DNA from: UBA7446 sp024639165
GTDB lineage: Bacteria; Bacteroidota; Bacteroidia; Flavobacteriales; Flavobacteriaceae
Length of the DNA: 64,000 nucleotides
Assembly: GCA_024639165.1 (NCBI GenBank)
Contig: JAHEIX010000002.1
Span: 62,001 to 126,000, forward strand
Direction: 5' to 3'
Position numbers and translations under genes: made by a program. The notes below the pieces were generated by a model, which was not told the origin of the DNA, ran no database searches, and was given only the letters and a program-made list of their open reading frames with translations. Positions within the stretch are counted from its first letter, which is position 1. The number at the start of each line of letters is the position of its first letter. Positions 1 through 7,403 of the stretch are shown piece by piece.

Positions 1-1711
1 GGGTATCCAGAGGAGAGGCGGTGTGTGTGTGTTGGGGTTGGGACTGTGGCTTTAGCTGTTGTTTGGACCACGTATCACGAAGCCCAACAGTTTTGTTAAA
101 AACCGTTAATGTATTGCCGCTGTCTTGATCACAAACAAAATAACCCAAGCGTTGAAATTGAAAATGATCTCCAGGTTTTGCGTCGGATAACATCGGTTCT
201 GCAAAAGCGGTTTGAACAGCCAGCGAATCTGGATTAAGATACTCCATGAAATCAGTGTCTTTGTCTCCATCAGGGCTAGGGGTATTGAACAAGCGATCGT
301 ATTGACGCACTGATATTTTTTTTGCTTCTCTAGACGAAACCCAATGAATCGTGGCTTTTACTTTTCGTTGACTTTCTGGTGTTCCGCTACCGCTCAGACT
401 TTTAGGGTCATACGTACAATACACGGTCTCAATATTACCTGATGCGTCTTTTTCAACCGTAGCTGCTCTAATAATGTATGCGCTTTTTAAACGAACTTCT
501 CCGCCTATTTTTAGTCTAAAAAACGTGTTGTTTGCTTCTTCCTGAAAATCTTCTCTTTCAATATATAATGTATTAGAGAAGGGTATTGTTCTCGTTCCTG
601 CGTGAGAATCTTCGGGGTTGTTTTCTGTGTTGAGTTGTTCTGTTTGTCCTGAAGGGTAATTGGTGATTACTACTTTGATGGGGTTCAAAACCGCCATGGC
701 ACGAACAGCTGTTTTATTTAGATCCTCACGAACACAAAATTCGAGTAAGGAGGCGTCAATAACATTTTCGCGTTTTGCAATACCAACGGTTTCGGCAAAC
801 TTTCGCAAAGAAGTGGGGGTATAGCCCCGGCGCCGCAAGCCGCTTATGGTGGGCATACGTGGATCATCCCAGCCGTTTACTTTTCCGTCTACAACCAAGC
901 GTTGTAGCTTGCGCTTGCTGGTAATTGTATAATTCAGGTTGAGCCGGGCAAACTCGCGTTGTTTGGGGCGCAAACCCGCATCAACCAAATGGTTTAAAAA
1001 CGCATCGTATAAGTCACGGTGTGGCTTAAACTCTAGCGTACACAGGGAGTGTGAAATTTGTTCGATATAGTCTGACTGGCCATGGGCCCAGTCATACATG
1101 GGATAAATAGACCAAACGTCTTTTGTTCTGTGGTGGGGTTTGTGTAAAATGCGATATAAAATGGGGTCGCGCAACAACATGTTGGGCGATGCCATGTCGC
1201 CTTTAAAACGAAGCGTGTAAGTGCCTTCTTGGTGTTTGCCTGCTTTCATTTCCTCAAAAAGGCGAAGTGCTTCTTTTGGGTCTTGGTTGCGATAAGGGCT
1301 GGCGCTACCAGGGGAGGTGGGCGTTCCTTTTTGTGTGGCAATTTCTTCAGGTTTTTGTGCGTCTACATAAGCATGGCCTTGTTTAATGAGCTGAATGGCC
1401 CAATTATAAAGCTGATCAAAATAATCGGATGCATAACACTCTTTATCCCATGAATAACCTAGCCAAGCAATATCGTCTTTTATGGCATCTACAAAGTGCT
1501 GTTCTTCTTTGGCGGGATTGGTGTCATCAAAGCGAAGATTGACAGGCGCGTTGTATGTTTTACCAAGATCGAAATTTAAGCAAATGGCTTTTACGTGGCC
1601 AATGTGCAGGTAACCGTTAGGTTCTGGCGGGAAACGAAAGCGCAACAAGGAGGGGTTTAGTCCAGAAGTCAGATCTTCATCGATGATGTGTTCAATAAAG
1701 TGTTTCGCCAT
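1..1711 (-). CDS. glnS: Glutaminyl-tRNA synthetase (3' end runs off window)
   Basis: Class I aminoacyl-tRNA synthetase that charges tRNA-Gln with glutamine in the cytoplasm. I translated about 570 codons from the ATG at 1711. The N-terminus has the class I signature LHIGH followed by KAICLNFDLG; the second signature is the GlnRS form ITSKRKL, followed by the conserved WDDPRMPTISGLRRRG. The C-terminal anticodon-binding beta-barrel region is present. The frame is still open at base 2 and ends in a Gln/Pro/His/Thr-rich tail, so the protein already exceeds the usual roughly 555 residues and only its last residues are missing. It has its own promoter-like box at 1739-1746 and is divergent from folB. 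Confidence 0.95.
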   Translation of the reverse strand, partial: MAKHFIEHIIDEDLTSGLNPSLLRFRFPPEPNGYLHIGHVKAICLNFDLGKTYNAPVNLRFDDTNPAKEEQHFVDAIKDDIAWLGYSWDKECYASDYFDQLYNWAIQLIKQGHAYVDAQKPEEIATQKGTPTSPGSASPYRNQDPKEALRLFEEMKAGKHQEGTYTLRFKGDMASPNMLLRDPILYRILHKPHHRTKDVWSIYPMYDWAHGQSDYIEQISHSLCTLEFKPHRDLYDAFLNHLVDAGLRPKQREFARLNLNYTITSKRKLQRLVVDGKVNGWDDPRMPTISGLRRRGYTPTSLRKFAETVGIAKRENVIDASLLEFCVREDLNKTAVRAMAVLNPIKVVITNYPSGQTEQLNTENNPEDSHAGTRTIPFSNTLYIEREDFQEEANNTFFRLKIGGEVRLKSAYIIRAATVEKDASGNIETVYCTYDPKSLSGSGTPESQRKVKATIHWVSSREAKKISVRQYDRLFNTPSPDGDKDTDFMEYLNPDSLAVQTAFAEPMLSDAKPGDHFQFQRLGYFVCDQDSGNTLTVFNKTVGLRDTWSKQQLKPQSQPQHTHTASPLDT

Positions 1712-1738
1712 TTTTCTGTGAATAGAAATTGTTTGCGG

Positions 1739-1746
1739 CAAAGGTA
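1739..1746 (-). promoter_or_regulatory. -7 promoter box for glnS
   Basis: TACCTTTG on the minus strand matches the Bacteroidota housekeeping -7 element TAnnTTTG exactly. It predicts a start of transcription about 20 nt upstream of the glnS ATG. No good -33 TTG at the expected spacing was seen. Confidence 0.5.
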
Positions 1747-1778
1747 ATTATTTAGACCAACTCCGTTGTTTAAGTTTT

Positions 1779-1786
1779 TATATTTG
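1779..1786 (+). promoter_or_regulatory. -7 promoter box for folB
   Basis: TATATTTG, an exact TAnnTTTG match, ends 7 nt before the folB ATG. The predicted mRNA leader would be only about 3 nt long. Confidence 0.5.
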
Positions 1787-1793
1787 ACACATT

Positions 1794-2153
1794 ATGGGAA
1801 AAGTATATGTAGAAAACATTCGGGTCTATGCTTATCATGGGTGTTTGCCTGAAGAAACGCGCATTGGTAGCGACTATCGAGTAGATGTTTGGGTGTCGGG
1901 AGACTTGGCTGTCTCAGAAGTTTCTGACAAGCTGGAGGACACCATTGATTATGTAAGCATTTGCGCTTGTGTTCAAGAAGAAATGGCAACGCCCTCCAAA
2001 TTATTAGAACACGTAGCGAAACGCATTATAAATCGTATTTTTAAAATTAGCGCTATGATTGATAAGGTTAATGTAAAAGTCACTAAGATTAATCCCCCAA
2101 TTGGCGGGCATGTAGCGGCTGTGGCTGTTGCGTTATGTGAGACAAAGAAATAA
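1794..2153 (+). CDS. folB: Dihydroneopterin aldolase
   Basis: Folate-pathway enzyme that cleaves 7,8-dihydroneopterin to 6-hydroxymethyl-dihydropterin and glycolaldehyde. The 119-residue length is normal for FolB. Visible landmarks are YAYHGCLPEET near residues 12-22 (pterin-binding and catalytic Glu region) and TKINPPIGG near 97-105, which holds the conserved Lys98. The ATG at 1794 follows a -7 box so closely that the message should be almost leaderless. No other folate gene is adjacent. Confidence 0.93.
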   Translation: MGKVYVENIRVYAYHGCLPEETRIGSDYRVDVWVSGDLAVSEVSDKLEDTIDYVSICACVQEEMATPSKLLEHVAKRIINRIFKISAMIDKVNVKVTKINPPIGGHVAAVAVALCETKK

Positions 2154-2176
2154 AGAGGGTATAGCATAAAAAATGT

Positions 2177-2184
2177 TACTTTTG
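2177..2184 (+). promoter_or_regulatory. -7 promoter box for tRNA-Cys
   Basis: TACTTTTG matches TAnnTTTG and lies 10 nt before the mature 5' end of the tRNA, consistent with a short 5' leader for RNase P to remove. Confidence 0.5.
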
Positions 2185-2194
2185 CATCCTCAAT

Positions 2195-2265
2195 GGCACC
2201 GTGGCCGAGTGGCTAGGCAGAGCTCTGCAAAAGCTTGTACAGCGGTTCGAATCCGCTCGGTGCCT
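2195..2265 (+). tRNA. tRNA-Cys (GCA)
   Basis: The 71-nt cloverleaf has acceptor arms GGCACCG/CGGTGCC, a D arm with GGCTAGG, an anticodon stem GAGCT/AGCTT around the loop CTGCAAA (anticodon GCA), and a T arm with GGTTCGAATCC. The discriminator base is T and CCA is not encoded, as in other Bacteroidota. The stop codon of the convergent LysE-type gene begins at the very next base, so the two transcription units abut with no spacer and no visible terminator. Confidence 0.96.
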
Positions 2266-2910
2266 CTACTTTATTTGGGCCTCTATAATTGTTTTTAGTT
2301 GTTCCTTTTGCTCTGGAAAACTCCCCTGAAAAACAAAGAATAAGCCAAATCCCAAAATGATAATATGTACCAGTTGTTTAATCTTATAAATAACTGAGGG
2401 AGTTAAAATGGTTTTGAGTTGTTTGGCAAGGTAAATTTTGACGATATCCAACAAGAGGTAGATCAATAAAACATATACGAAAAACCAAAAGTCTGCGCCA
2501 AACACCACTAGCCCTATCCAGAACAAAAAAACGCCTATATTGATGATATTAAGCAAAAAACCTTTAGCTATATAAAAAAGATAATTCCCTTTTGGGAGGG
2601 CATCAACCTCAAAGCTTGATGCTTTTGTGTTTTTCATGGTTGCTACTAATGAAAATATTCCTATTGAGCAGAGTAAAACTCCCCCAATGATATACCAACG
2701 TGGATTTTCGGCTAGACTATTTCTCAGCGGTTGAGCGCTAGAAGTAGCAACGAGAATAAAAACAACATCTGCTATTACAGCACCAACATCTACACAAAAG
2801 GCTTGTTTTACACCTTTCGTTAAACTTGTTTCTACAATAACAAAAAAAATGGGACCGGTAGAAAAAACAAGTAACAAAGATAGGGGGATTGCCGCTAAGA
2901 ATTCACTCAT
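2266..2910 (-). CDS. LysE/RhtB-family amino-acid exporter
   Basis: Inner-membrane protein of 214 residues with about six hydrophobic segments. The N-terminus (PLSLLLVFSTGPIFFVIVET then GVKQAF) follows the LysE/RhtB family pattern of a G-P pair in the first helix and a conserved G-x-K/R after it. Family members export amino acids such as lysine, threonine or homoserine; the substrate cannot be read from sequence. Its start overlaps the end of the upstream GIN-domain gene by 8 bp, so the two are probably cotranscribed and translationally coupled. It ends directly against tRNA-Cys. Confidence 0.82.
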   Translation of the reverse strand: MSEFLAAIPLSLLLVFSTGPIFFVIVETSLTKGVKQAFCVDVGAVIADVVFILVATSSAQPLRNSLAENPRWYIIGGVLLCSIGIFSLVATMKNTKASSFEVDALPKGNYLFYIAKGFLLNIINIGVFLFWIGLVVFGADFWFFVYVLLIYLLLDIVKIYLAKQLKTILTPSVIYKIKQLVHIIILGFGLFFVFQGSFPEQKEQLKTIIEAQIK

Positions 2911-3592
2911 TATTTGGGTTTTCGATTGTGGGGCTGATTTGTTCTATACTACCGCCAACAGCAATAGATTTAATAAGTTTTTTGGGCTGTCCGTGCACAC
3001 GAACAGATCCGCCTAATGAGACCTTTACTTCCGCAAGTTCTGTTGCGTTAACCGCTGCTCTTCCTCCAGCCTTAATTTTAACCTCGACTTGTTCGGACGC
3101 TAACGAAGCGGCCTCTAACACACCCCCGGTAGCCACTTTGTGGTTTTGTACAACGGCAACGCCTTTAAGCGTAATAATACCGCCAAAGTTTGTTTTTGTT
3201 TTTACTTTTTGCACATCTAGAGTCGCATCAATTTCTGCACCTTCTTGTGCTTTGAGTGTAATACTTGGTTGAAAGAGTACATCTTGGCATGAAACAAAAG
3301 AGCCTTCGTTTGCATCAATAACTTCTAAAATGTTGGAAGAAAACAGCGCAACATTGGTATTAAAACCACTTAGTCGCTTTTTTAAATCCATCCGGATGAA
3401 TAAACGGCCATTTTTGTTTTTTATTGATAAAAAAGATTTGTTTTTTCCTTCTACCACCAAAGAGTCCGCATCAGAGGGAATAATGGTTAAGCGAATACCG
3501 TCAAATACCTTAATTTCATCATACTGGCCGAGTTTTATTGCTTGGGCCTGTGAAAGAGTAGAAATGATGAAAAAAAACAAAAATATACGCAT
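2903..3592 (-). CDS. GIN-domain (DUF2807) exported protein
   Basis: The 229-residue protein has a signal peptide (cleavage likely after the QAQA near residue 18). The rest is a repetitive, Gly/Ala/Val-rich beta-solenoid pattern with repeated short strands ending in G-G or G-S, typical of the putative auto-transporter adhesin head GIN domain common in Bacteroidota. The function of the family is not established; it is expected on the cell surface or in the periplasm. It is the first gene of a two-gene unit with the LysE-type exporter (8-bp overlap). Confidence 0.8.
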   Translation of the reverse strand: MRIFLFFFIISTLSQAQAIKLGQYDEIKVFDGIRLTIIPSDADSLVVEGKNKSFLSIKNKNGRLFIRMDLKKRLSGFNTNVALFSSNILEVIDANEGSFVSCQDVLFQPSITLKAQEGAEIDATLDVQKVKTKTNFGGIITLKGVAVVQNHKVATGGVLEAASLASEQVEVKIKAGGRAAVNATELAEVKVSLGGSVRVHGQPKKLIKSIAVGGSIEQISPTIENPNNE

Positions 3593-3618
3593 GGTCGTTC
3601 TTTACTCAAAGATACATA

Positions 3619-5784
3619 TTATTCTACGTGTCCCAATATGTTAAAATCTAAGTGTCTTTTTATGGGATCTGCTGCTATCACTTTTATCATGACGCGGTCA
3701 CCAAGTTGTATGCTTTTCTTTATTTTCTTTCCTACAAAAGCATAATTGCGTTCATCGAAAATATAAAAATCGCCAGGTATGTCTTGAGGTCGTGCCATCC
3801 CTTCACATTTGTTGCCTTCCAATTCAACATAAAGGCCACGCTCTACAACTCCTGAAATAACACCTGTGAACGTTTCACCTATACGCTCTTGCATATATTT
3901 TACTTGCATAAATTTAATAGAGTCGCGTTCTGCTTTTGTGGCTAAAACTTCCATAGATGAACAGTGCTTCATTATTGCTTCAAACGGTTCTGGTTTAGGT
4001 GATTTTTTTTTATCTAAATAATGTTGTAGGAGGCGGTGCGCTACGACATCAGGATACCTTCTAATAGGAGAAGTAAAATGAGAGTAGTAATCAAATGCTA
4101 AACCATAGTGCCCTATATTTTGGGTAGTGTACTTCGCCTTACTCATGCATCTTATTGTTAGGGTATCAATAAGGTTTTGCTCAGGTTTATTAGTAATGTC
4201 TTTAAGAAGCTTATTTATTGAGAGTGCGGTTGTTTCAGCGGTTGCTAAATTTAAGGTGTAACCAAATCCATTTATTACGTTTTTTAATTGATCTAATTTT
4301 TCTTCGTTTGGTTCATCGTGTACCCTAAAAACAAATGTTTTTTTTTGGTCTTTTTTTACAATAAATTCCGATACTTTTTTATTGGCCAAAAGCATATATT
4401 CTTCAATGAGTTTATTTGCTTCTTTGCTTGTTTTAATAAATACATCTTTTGGGTTCTTATCTTTATCTAGCGTAAAACGAACCTCTTCTTTATCAAAAGA
4501 TATAGCGCCCTTTTCCATTCTGTTTTTGCGCAAGTGTTTTGCTGTTGTGTTTAGTTGCAGTATAGCTTCTTTTACTGTTTTATCAACCGTATACGCTTTT
4601 GATGTAAGGGACAATTCTGCTGGAATAGTTGCCTCTTGTGTCTCTATAATGTGTTGGGCTTCATGATAAGCAAATCTATAATTGGAATTAATAACGGTTC
4701 TTCCAAATTTTTGCTCTTTGATATTCCCTTTTGTGTCTAATGTGAAAATAGCCGCAAAAGTTAACTTTTCTTCATTGGGTCTTAAAGAACAAACCTTATT
4801 CGATAATTGTTCTGGTAACATAGGAACAACTCGATCGACAAGGTAAACAGAGGTTGCGCGTTGATATGCTTCGGTATCTAAAACACTTCCTTCTTTTACA
4901 TAATAAGAAACATCTGCTATATGGATCCCTACCTCGAAATCACCATTTTCTTTTACTTGGAAAGAAAGGGCGTCGTCAAAATCTTTAGCATCTGTAGGAT
5001 CTATTGTAAACGTTAGTACATCACGATAATCCATTCTTTTTTTTATTTCGGTAGAGGGGATTTTTTCATCAATGGTGTTTGCTTCCTGTTCTATTTGAGG
5101 ATCAAAAGTATAGGGTAATCCGTATTCAGCTAATATGGTGTGTATTTCAGTTTCTGCATCACCTGGAACACCAAGTACTTCTATAATTTTTGCTTGTGGT
5201 GATTTCGTTTGCTCCCAGTTCGTAAAAGAAATTAATACCCGATCACCATCATTGGTTTTCATTTCGGGCACAGACTCAATATAAAAATCTACTGATGAGA
5301 TTCTTGGACTAACGCGAACAAACAAGGTTGCGTTTTGTTTGTGAAGGGTTCCAACAAAACGTTCTCTCTTGCGTTCTACTATATCTATTATTTTTGCTTC
5401 TCTTTTCCGTTTACCCCTAGAAGGAAAAGCATAAAAAAGCACCTCATCACCACCAAAAGCTTTGTGGTGAAGCGTAGACGAAACCTTTACATCTTCTTCA
5501 AAATCCTCAGATATAATATAACCCGTGCCGTTAGTGGATACATCAAGAATACCTCGGTGGTACTTTTCTTGTTTCTTTGCTTGAAAAGTCCCTTTGGTAG
5601 GGCTATTAATTTGATTGAGTGCTGCAAGCTTTTTTAAATTCTTTATAATGTGGTTGCGACCACTTGGGTCTTTAACACCAAGCCGGCTGGCTATTTGTTT
5701 GTAGTTAAACGTTTTGTTCGGGGATTGATCTAAAACCTGAAGAATGTTTTTCTGGATTGATAAAAAGTTGTTTTTTTTACCCAT
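3619..5784 (-). CDS. rnr: Ribonuclease R
   Basis: Processive 3'-5' exoribonuclease of the RNase II/RNB superfamily, acting on structured RNA. Its 721 residues run in family order: an N-terminal winged helix (SIQKNILQVLDQSPNKTF), cold-shock OB folds, the RNB catalytic domain with the acidic motif DPTDAKDFDDALSF near residue 265, and a C-terminal S1 domain (GVISGVVERGLYVELEG near 640). The ATG at 5784 sits 6 nt after a perfect -7 box, so the leader is only 2-3 nt. The long AT-rich gap upstream separates it from the divergent rpiB. Confidence 0.95.
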   Translation of the reverse strand: MGKKNNFLSIQKNILQVLDQSPNKTFNYKQIASRLGVKDPSGRNHIIKNLKKLAALNQINSPTKGTFQAKKQEKYHRGILDVSTNGTGYIISEDFEEDVKVSSTLHHKAFGGDEVLFYAFPSRGKRKREAKIIDIVERKRERFVGTLHKQNATLFVRVSPRISSVDFYIESVPEMKTNDGDRVLISFTNWEQTKSPQAKIIEVLGVPGDAETEIHTILAEYGLPYTFDPQIEQEANTIDEKIPSTEIKKRMDYRDVLTFTIDPTDAKDFDDALSFQVKENGDFEVGIHIADVSYYVKEGSVLDTEAYQRATSVYLVDRVVPMLPEQLSNKVCSLRPNEEKLTFAAIFTLDTKGNIKEQKFGRTVINSNYRFAYHEAQHIIETQEATIPAELSLTSKAYTVDKTVKEAILQLNTTAKHLRKNRMEKGAISFDKEEVRFTLDKDKNPKDVFIKTSKEANKLIEEYMLLANKKVSEFIVKKDQKKTFVFRVHDEPNEEKLDQLKNVINGFGYTLNLATAETTALSINKLLKDITNKPEQNLIDTLTIRCMSKAKYTTQNIGHYGLAFDYYSHFTSPIRRYPDVVAHRLLQHYLDKKKSPKPEPFEAIMKHCSSMEVLATKAERDSIKFMQVKYMQERIGETFTGVISGVVERGLYVELEGNKCEGMARPQDIPGDFYIFDERNYAFVGKKIKKSIQLGDRVMIKVIAADPIKRHLDFNILGHVE

Positions 5785-5790
5785 ATCTTA

Positions 5791-5798
5791 CAAAGGTA
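5791..5798 (-). promoter_or_regulatory. -7 promoter box for rnr
   Basis: TACCTTTG on the minus strand, an exact TAnnTTTG match, lies 6 nt from the rnr ATG and implies a nearly leaderless mRNA. Confidence 0.5.
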
Positions 5799-6197
5799 TG
5801 TCTAATAATTAGTCTTTGAAGTTTATCAACAAATAAATATTACATAACATCTTTTATCTTTTTTATTTTTTAATCTATGGTGTTTATTATTGTGTGTTAA
5901 TAACCACAATAACTATATTTTATTTTTTATAATTATCTTATACTAAAAGACATGCATATTAAAAAACAACCCAAATATATGTTAGTAAAGTAATAGAATT
6001 TGTTAATACATTAAAAGTAAGTATTGATAAAACAATTTTAATAATCCGTTTTTTTTTCAGGTCTTCTTTCATGCTAGGGTTGTTAGGATTTATCAAAAGA
6101 AATAAACAAACGTTCTTAATAAACACAAAAAACATACAGATAGAAGGAAAAGGATATTAACAATAATAAAAGTGTAATTTTATAGAAAATAAAAGCA
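5799..6197. other. AT-rich divergent intergenic region
   Basis: About 400 bp without a credible gene between divergent rnr and rpiB, visibly much more AT-rich than its surroundings. It contains DnaA-box-like nonamers, the best being TTATCAACA at 5823-5831 (one mismatch to TTATCCACA). Weaker ones are TGTTAATAA at 5895-5903, TATTGATAA at 6022-6030 and TTATCAAAA at 6090-6098. A possible -7 box for rpiB, TAATTTTA (one mismatch), lies close to its start. It may be a long regulatory region or a replication-origin-like element; the evidence is suggestive only. Confidence 0.4.
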
Positions 6198-6632
6198 ATG
6201 CATATTTCCATAGGAAACGACCACGCTGGTCCTGATTTAAAAAAAGAGATTTTTACATTATTGACTTCTTTAGGACACACATACACCAACCACGGAACAG
6301 ATACGAATGACAGTGTAGATTACCCTGATTTTATTCATCCTGTGGCGGTCGATGTAAGAGATGGAAAATCAAGTCTTGGTATTATTATATGTGGTAGTGG
6401 GAACGGTGCTAACATGACAGCAAACAAATACACTGAAATTAGATCAGCCTTGTGTTGGAACCCAACATTAAGTGCTCTTGCCCGCCAACATAATAACGCT
6501 AATGTATTAAGTATTCCCGCCCGTTTTGTAACAACAGAAGTAGCAAAAGAAATGGTAAAAACGTTTATAAAAACTGATTTTGAGGGAGGCCGTCACCAAA
6601 ACAGGGTAGATAAGATATCACAATGCCGTTAA
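6198..6632 (+). CDS. rpiB: Ribose-5-phosphate isomerase B
   Basis: Interconverts ribose 5-phosphate and ribulose 5-phosphate in the pentose phosphate pathway. The 144 residues begin with the RpiB signature (GNDHAGPDLK), carry the active-site loop CGSGNGANMTANK with Cys65, and end with the phosphate-binding FEGGRHQNRVDKI. The length is normal. The last 10 bp overlap the start of the next gene, indicating an operon and translational coupling. Confidence 0.94.
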   Translation: MHISIGNDHAGPDLKKEIFTLLTSLGHTYTNHGTDTNDSVDYPDFIHPVAVDVRDGKSSLGIIICGSGNGANMTANKYTEIRSALCWNPTLSALARQHNNANVLSIPARFVTTEVAKEMVKTFIKTDFEGGRHQNRVDKISQCR

Positions 6633-7069
6633 CATGGAACATACACAGTTGGGAAACCATAAACAAAAAAAAGCTTTATGATGTTTTAGCACTTCGTTCA
6701 GCTGTTTTTGTGGTTGAACAAAACTGTGTTTACCAAGATGTAGACGCTAAAGACGAAAAAGCAATACACATCCTTGGGTGCGAACAAGAAGCATTAATTG
6801 CGTATGCTCGTGTATTTATTTCCACTAAAACGACTGTTATTGGACGTGTGCTTGTACATCCTTTGTTCAGAGGATTAGGATATGGTAAACTCATTATGCA
6901 AAAAAGCATAGCACAAGCTCCGCCAAATATACCGGTCCATATTTCTGCACAAGAACATTTAAAAGCGTTTTACGAGTCTCTTGGTTTTTCACAAACCGGA
7001 AGCGGTTATTTAGAAGACGGAATCCCTCACATACCGATGGCTATTCTTCCAATTCAACCCATTGCGTAA
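6623..7069 (+). CDS. ElaA-like GNAT acetyltransferase
   Basis: The 148-residue protein matches the ElaA-type subfamily of GNAT N-acyltransferases: an N-terminal LRSAVFVVEQNCVYQDVD block, then the acetyl-CoA-binding segment IGRVLVHPLFRGLGYGKLIM with the R-G-x-G-Y-G loop near residues 82-90, and a C-terminal FYESLGF motif. The substrate of ElaA proteins is not known. It overlaps rpiB by 10 bp on the same strand. Its 3' end overlaps the convergent rnpA by 29 bp. Confidence 0.85.
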   Translation: MPLTWNIHSWETINKKKLYDVLALRSAVFVVEQNCVYQDVDAKDEKAIHILGCEQEALIAYARVFISTKTTVIGRVLVHPLFRGLGYGKLIMQKSIAQAPPNIPVHISAQEHLKAFYESLGFSQTGSGYLEDGIPHIPMAILPIQPIA

Positions 7070-7403
7070 TCAGCGGCAACATTGTTTTTTCAATGGTTTC
7101 TAACGAAGGCAGATAACGCGACGTATAAACAAAAAAACCATTTCCTTCTAAGGGTACGTACGAAGGGTCAGTACAAATAATACGGTACTGCTCTCGCAAC
7201 AACCGCTTAATTTTGTTACGGTCAACAGCCCTAGGAAATAAGCGCTTAGAAACCCCAAAACCCAAAGCCAACCCACTGCCTTTTTGCTTATCACAAACCA
7301 ATTTTAACGGTCTTTTTCCGAAGTGTGTTCCTTCCGAAAAAAGACGTTCAATAGTCCGTTTGCTTTTAAGGCGCTTTATTTCAGTCCGTTGTTTCGAAAA
7401 CAT
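7041..7403 (-). CDS. rnpA: Ribonuclease P protein component
   Basis: Protein subunit of RNase P, which helps the catalytic RNA bind pre-tRNA 5' leaders. The 120 residues contain the RNR-type signature (VSKRLFPRAVDRNKIKRLLRE near residues 51-71) and the N-terminal LKSKRTIERLF. The usual neighbour rpmH is absent. Instead rnpA starts inside the last 23 bp of the upstream M1 peptidase gene, so it depends on that operon. The 3' end overlaps the convergent acetyltransferase gene. Confidence 0.93.
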   Translation of the reverse strand: MFSKQRTEIKRLKSKRTIERLFSEGTHFGKRPLKLVCDKQKGSGLALGFGVSKRLFPRAVDRNKIKRLLREQYRIICTDPSYVPLEGNGFFVYTSRYLPSLETIEKTMLPLITQWVELEE

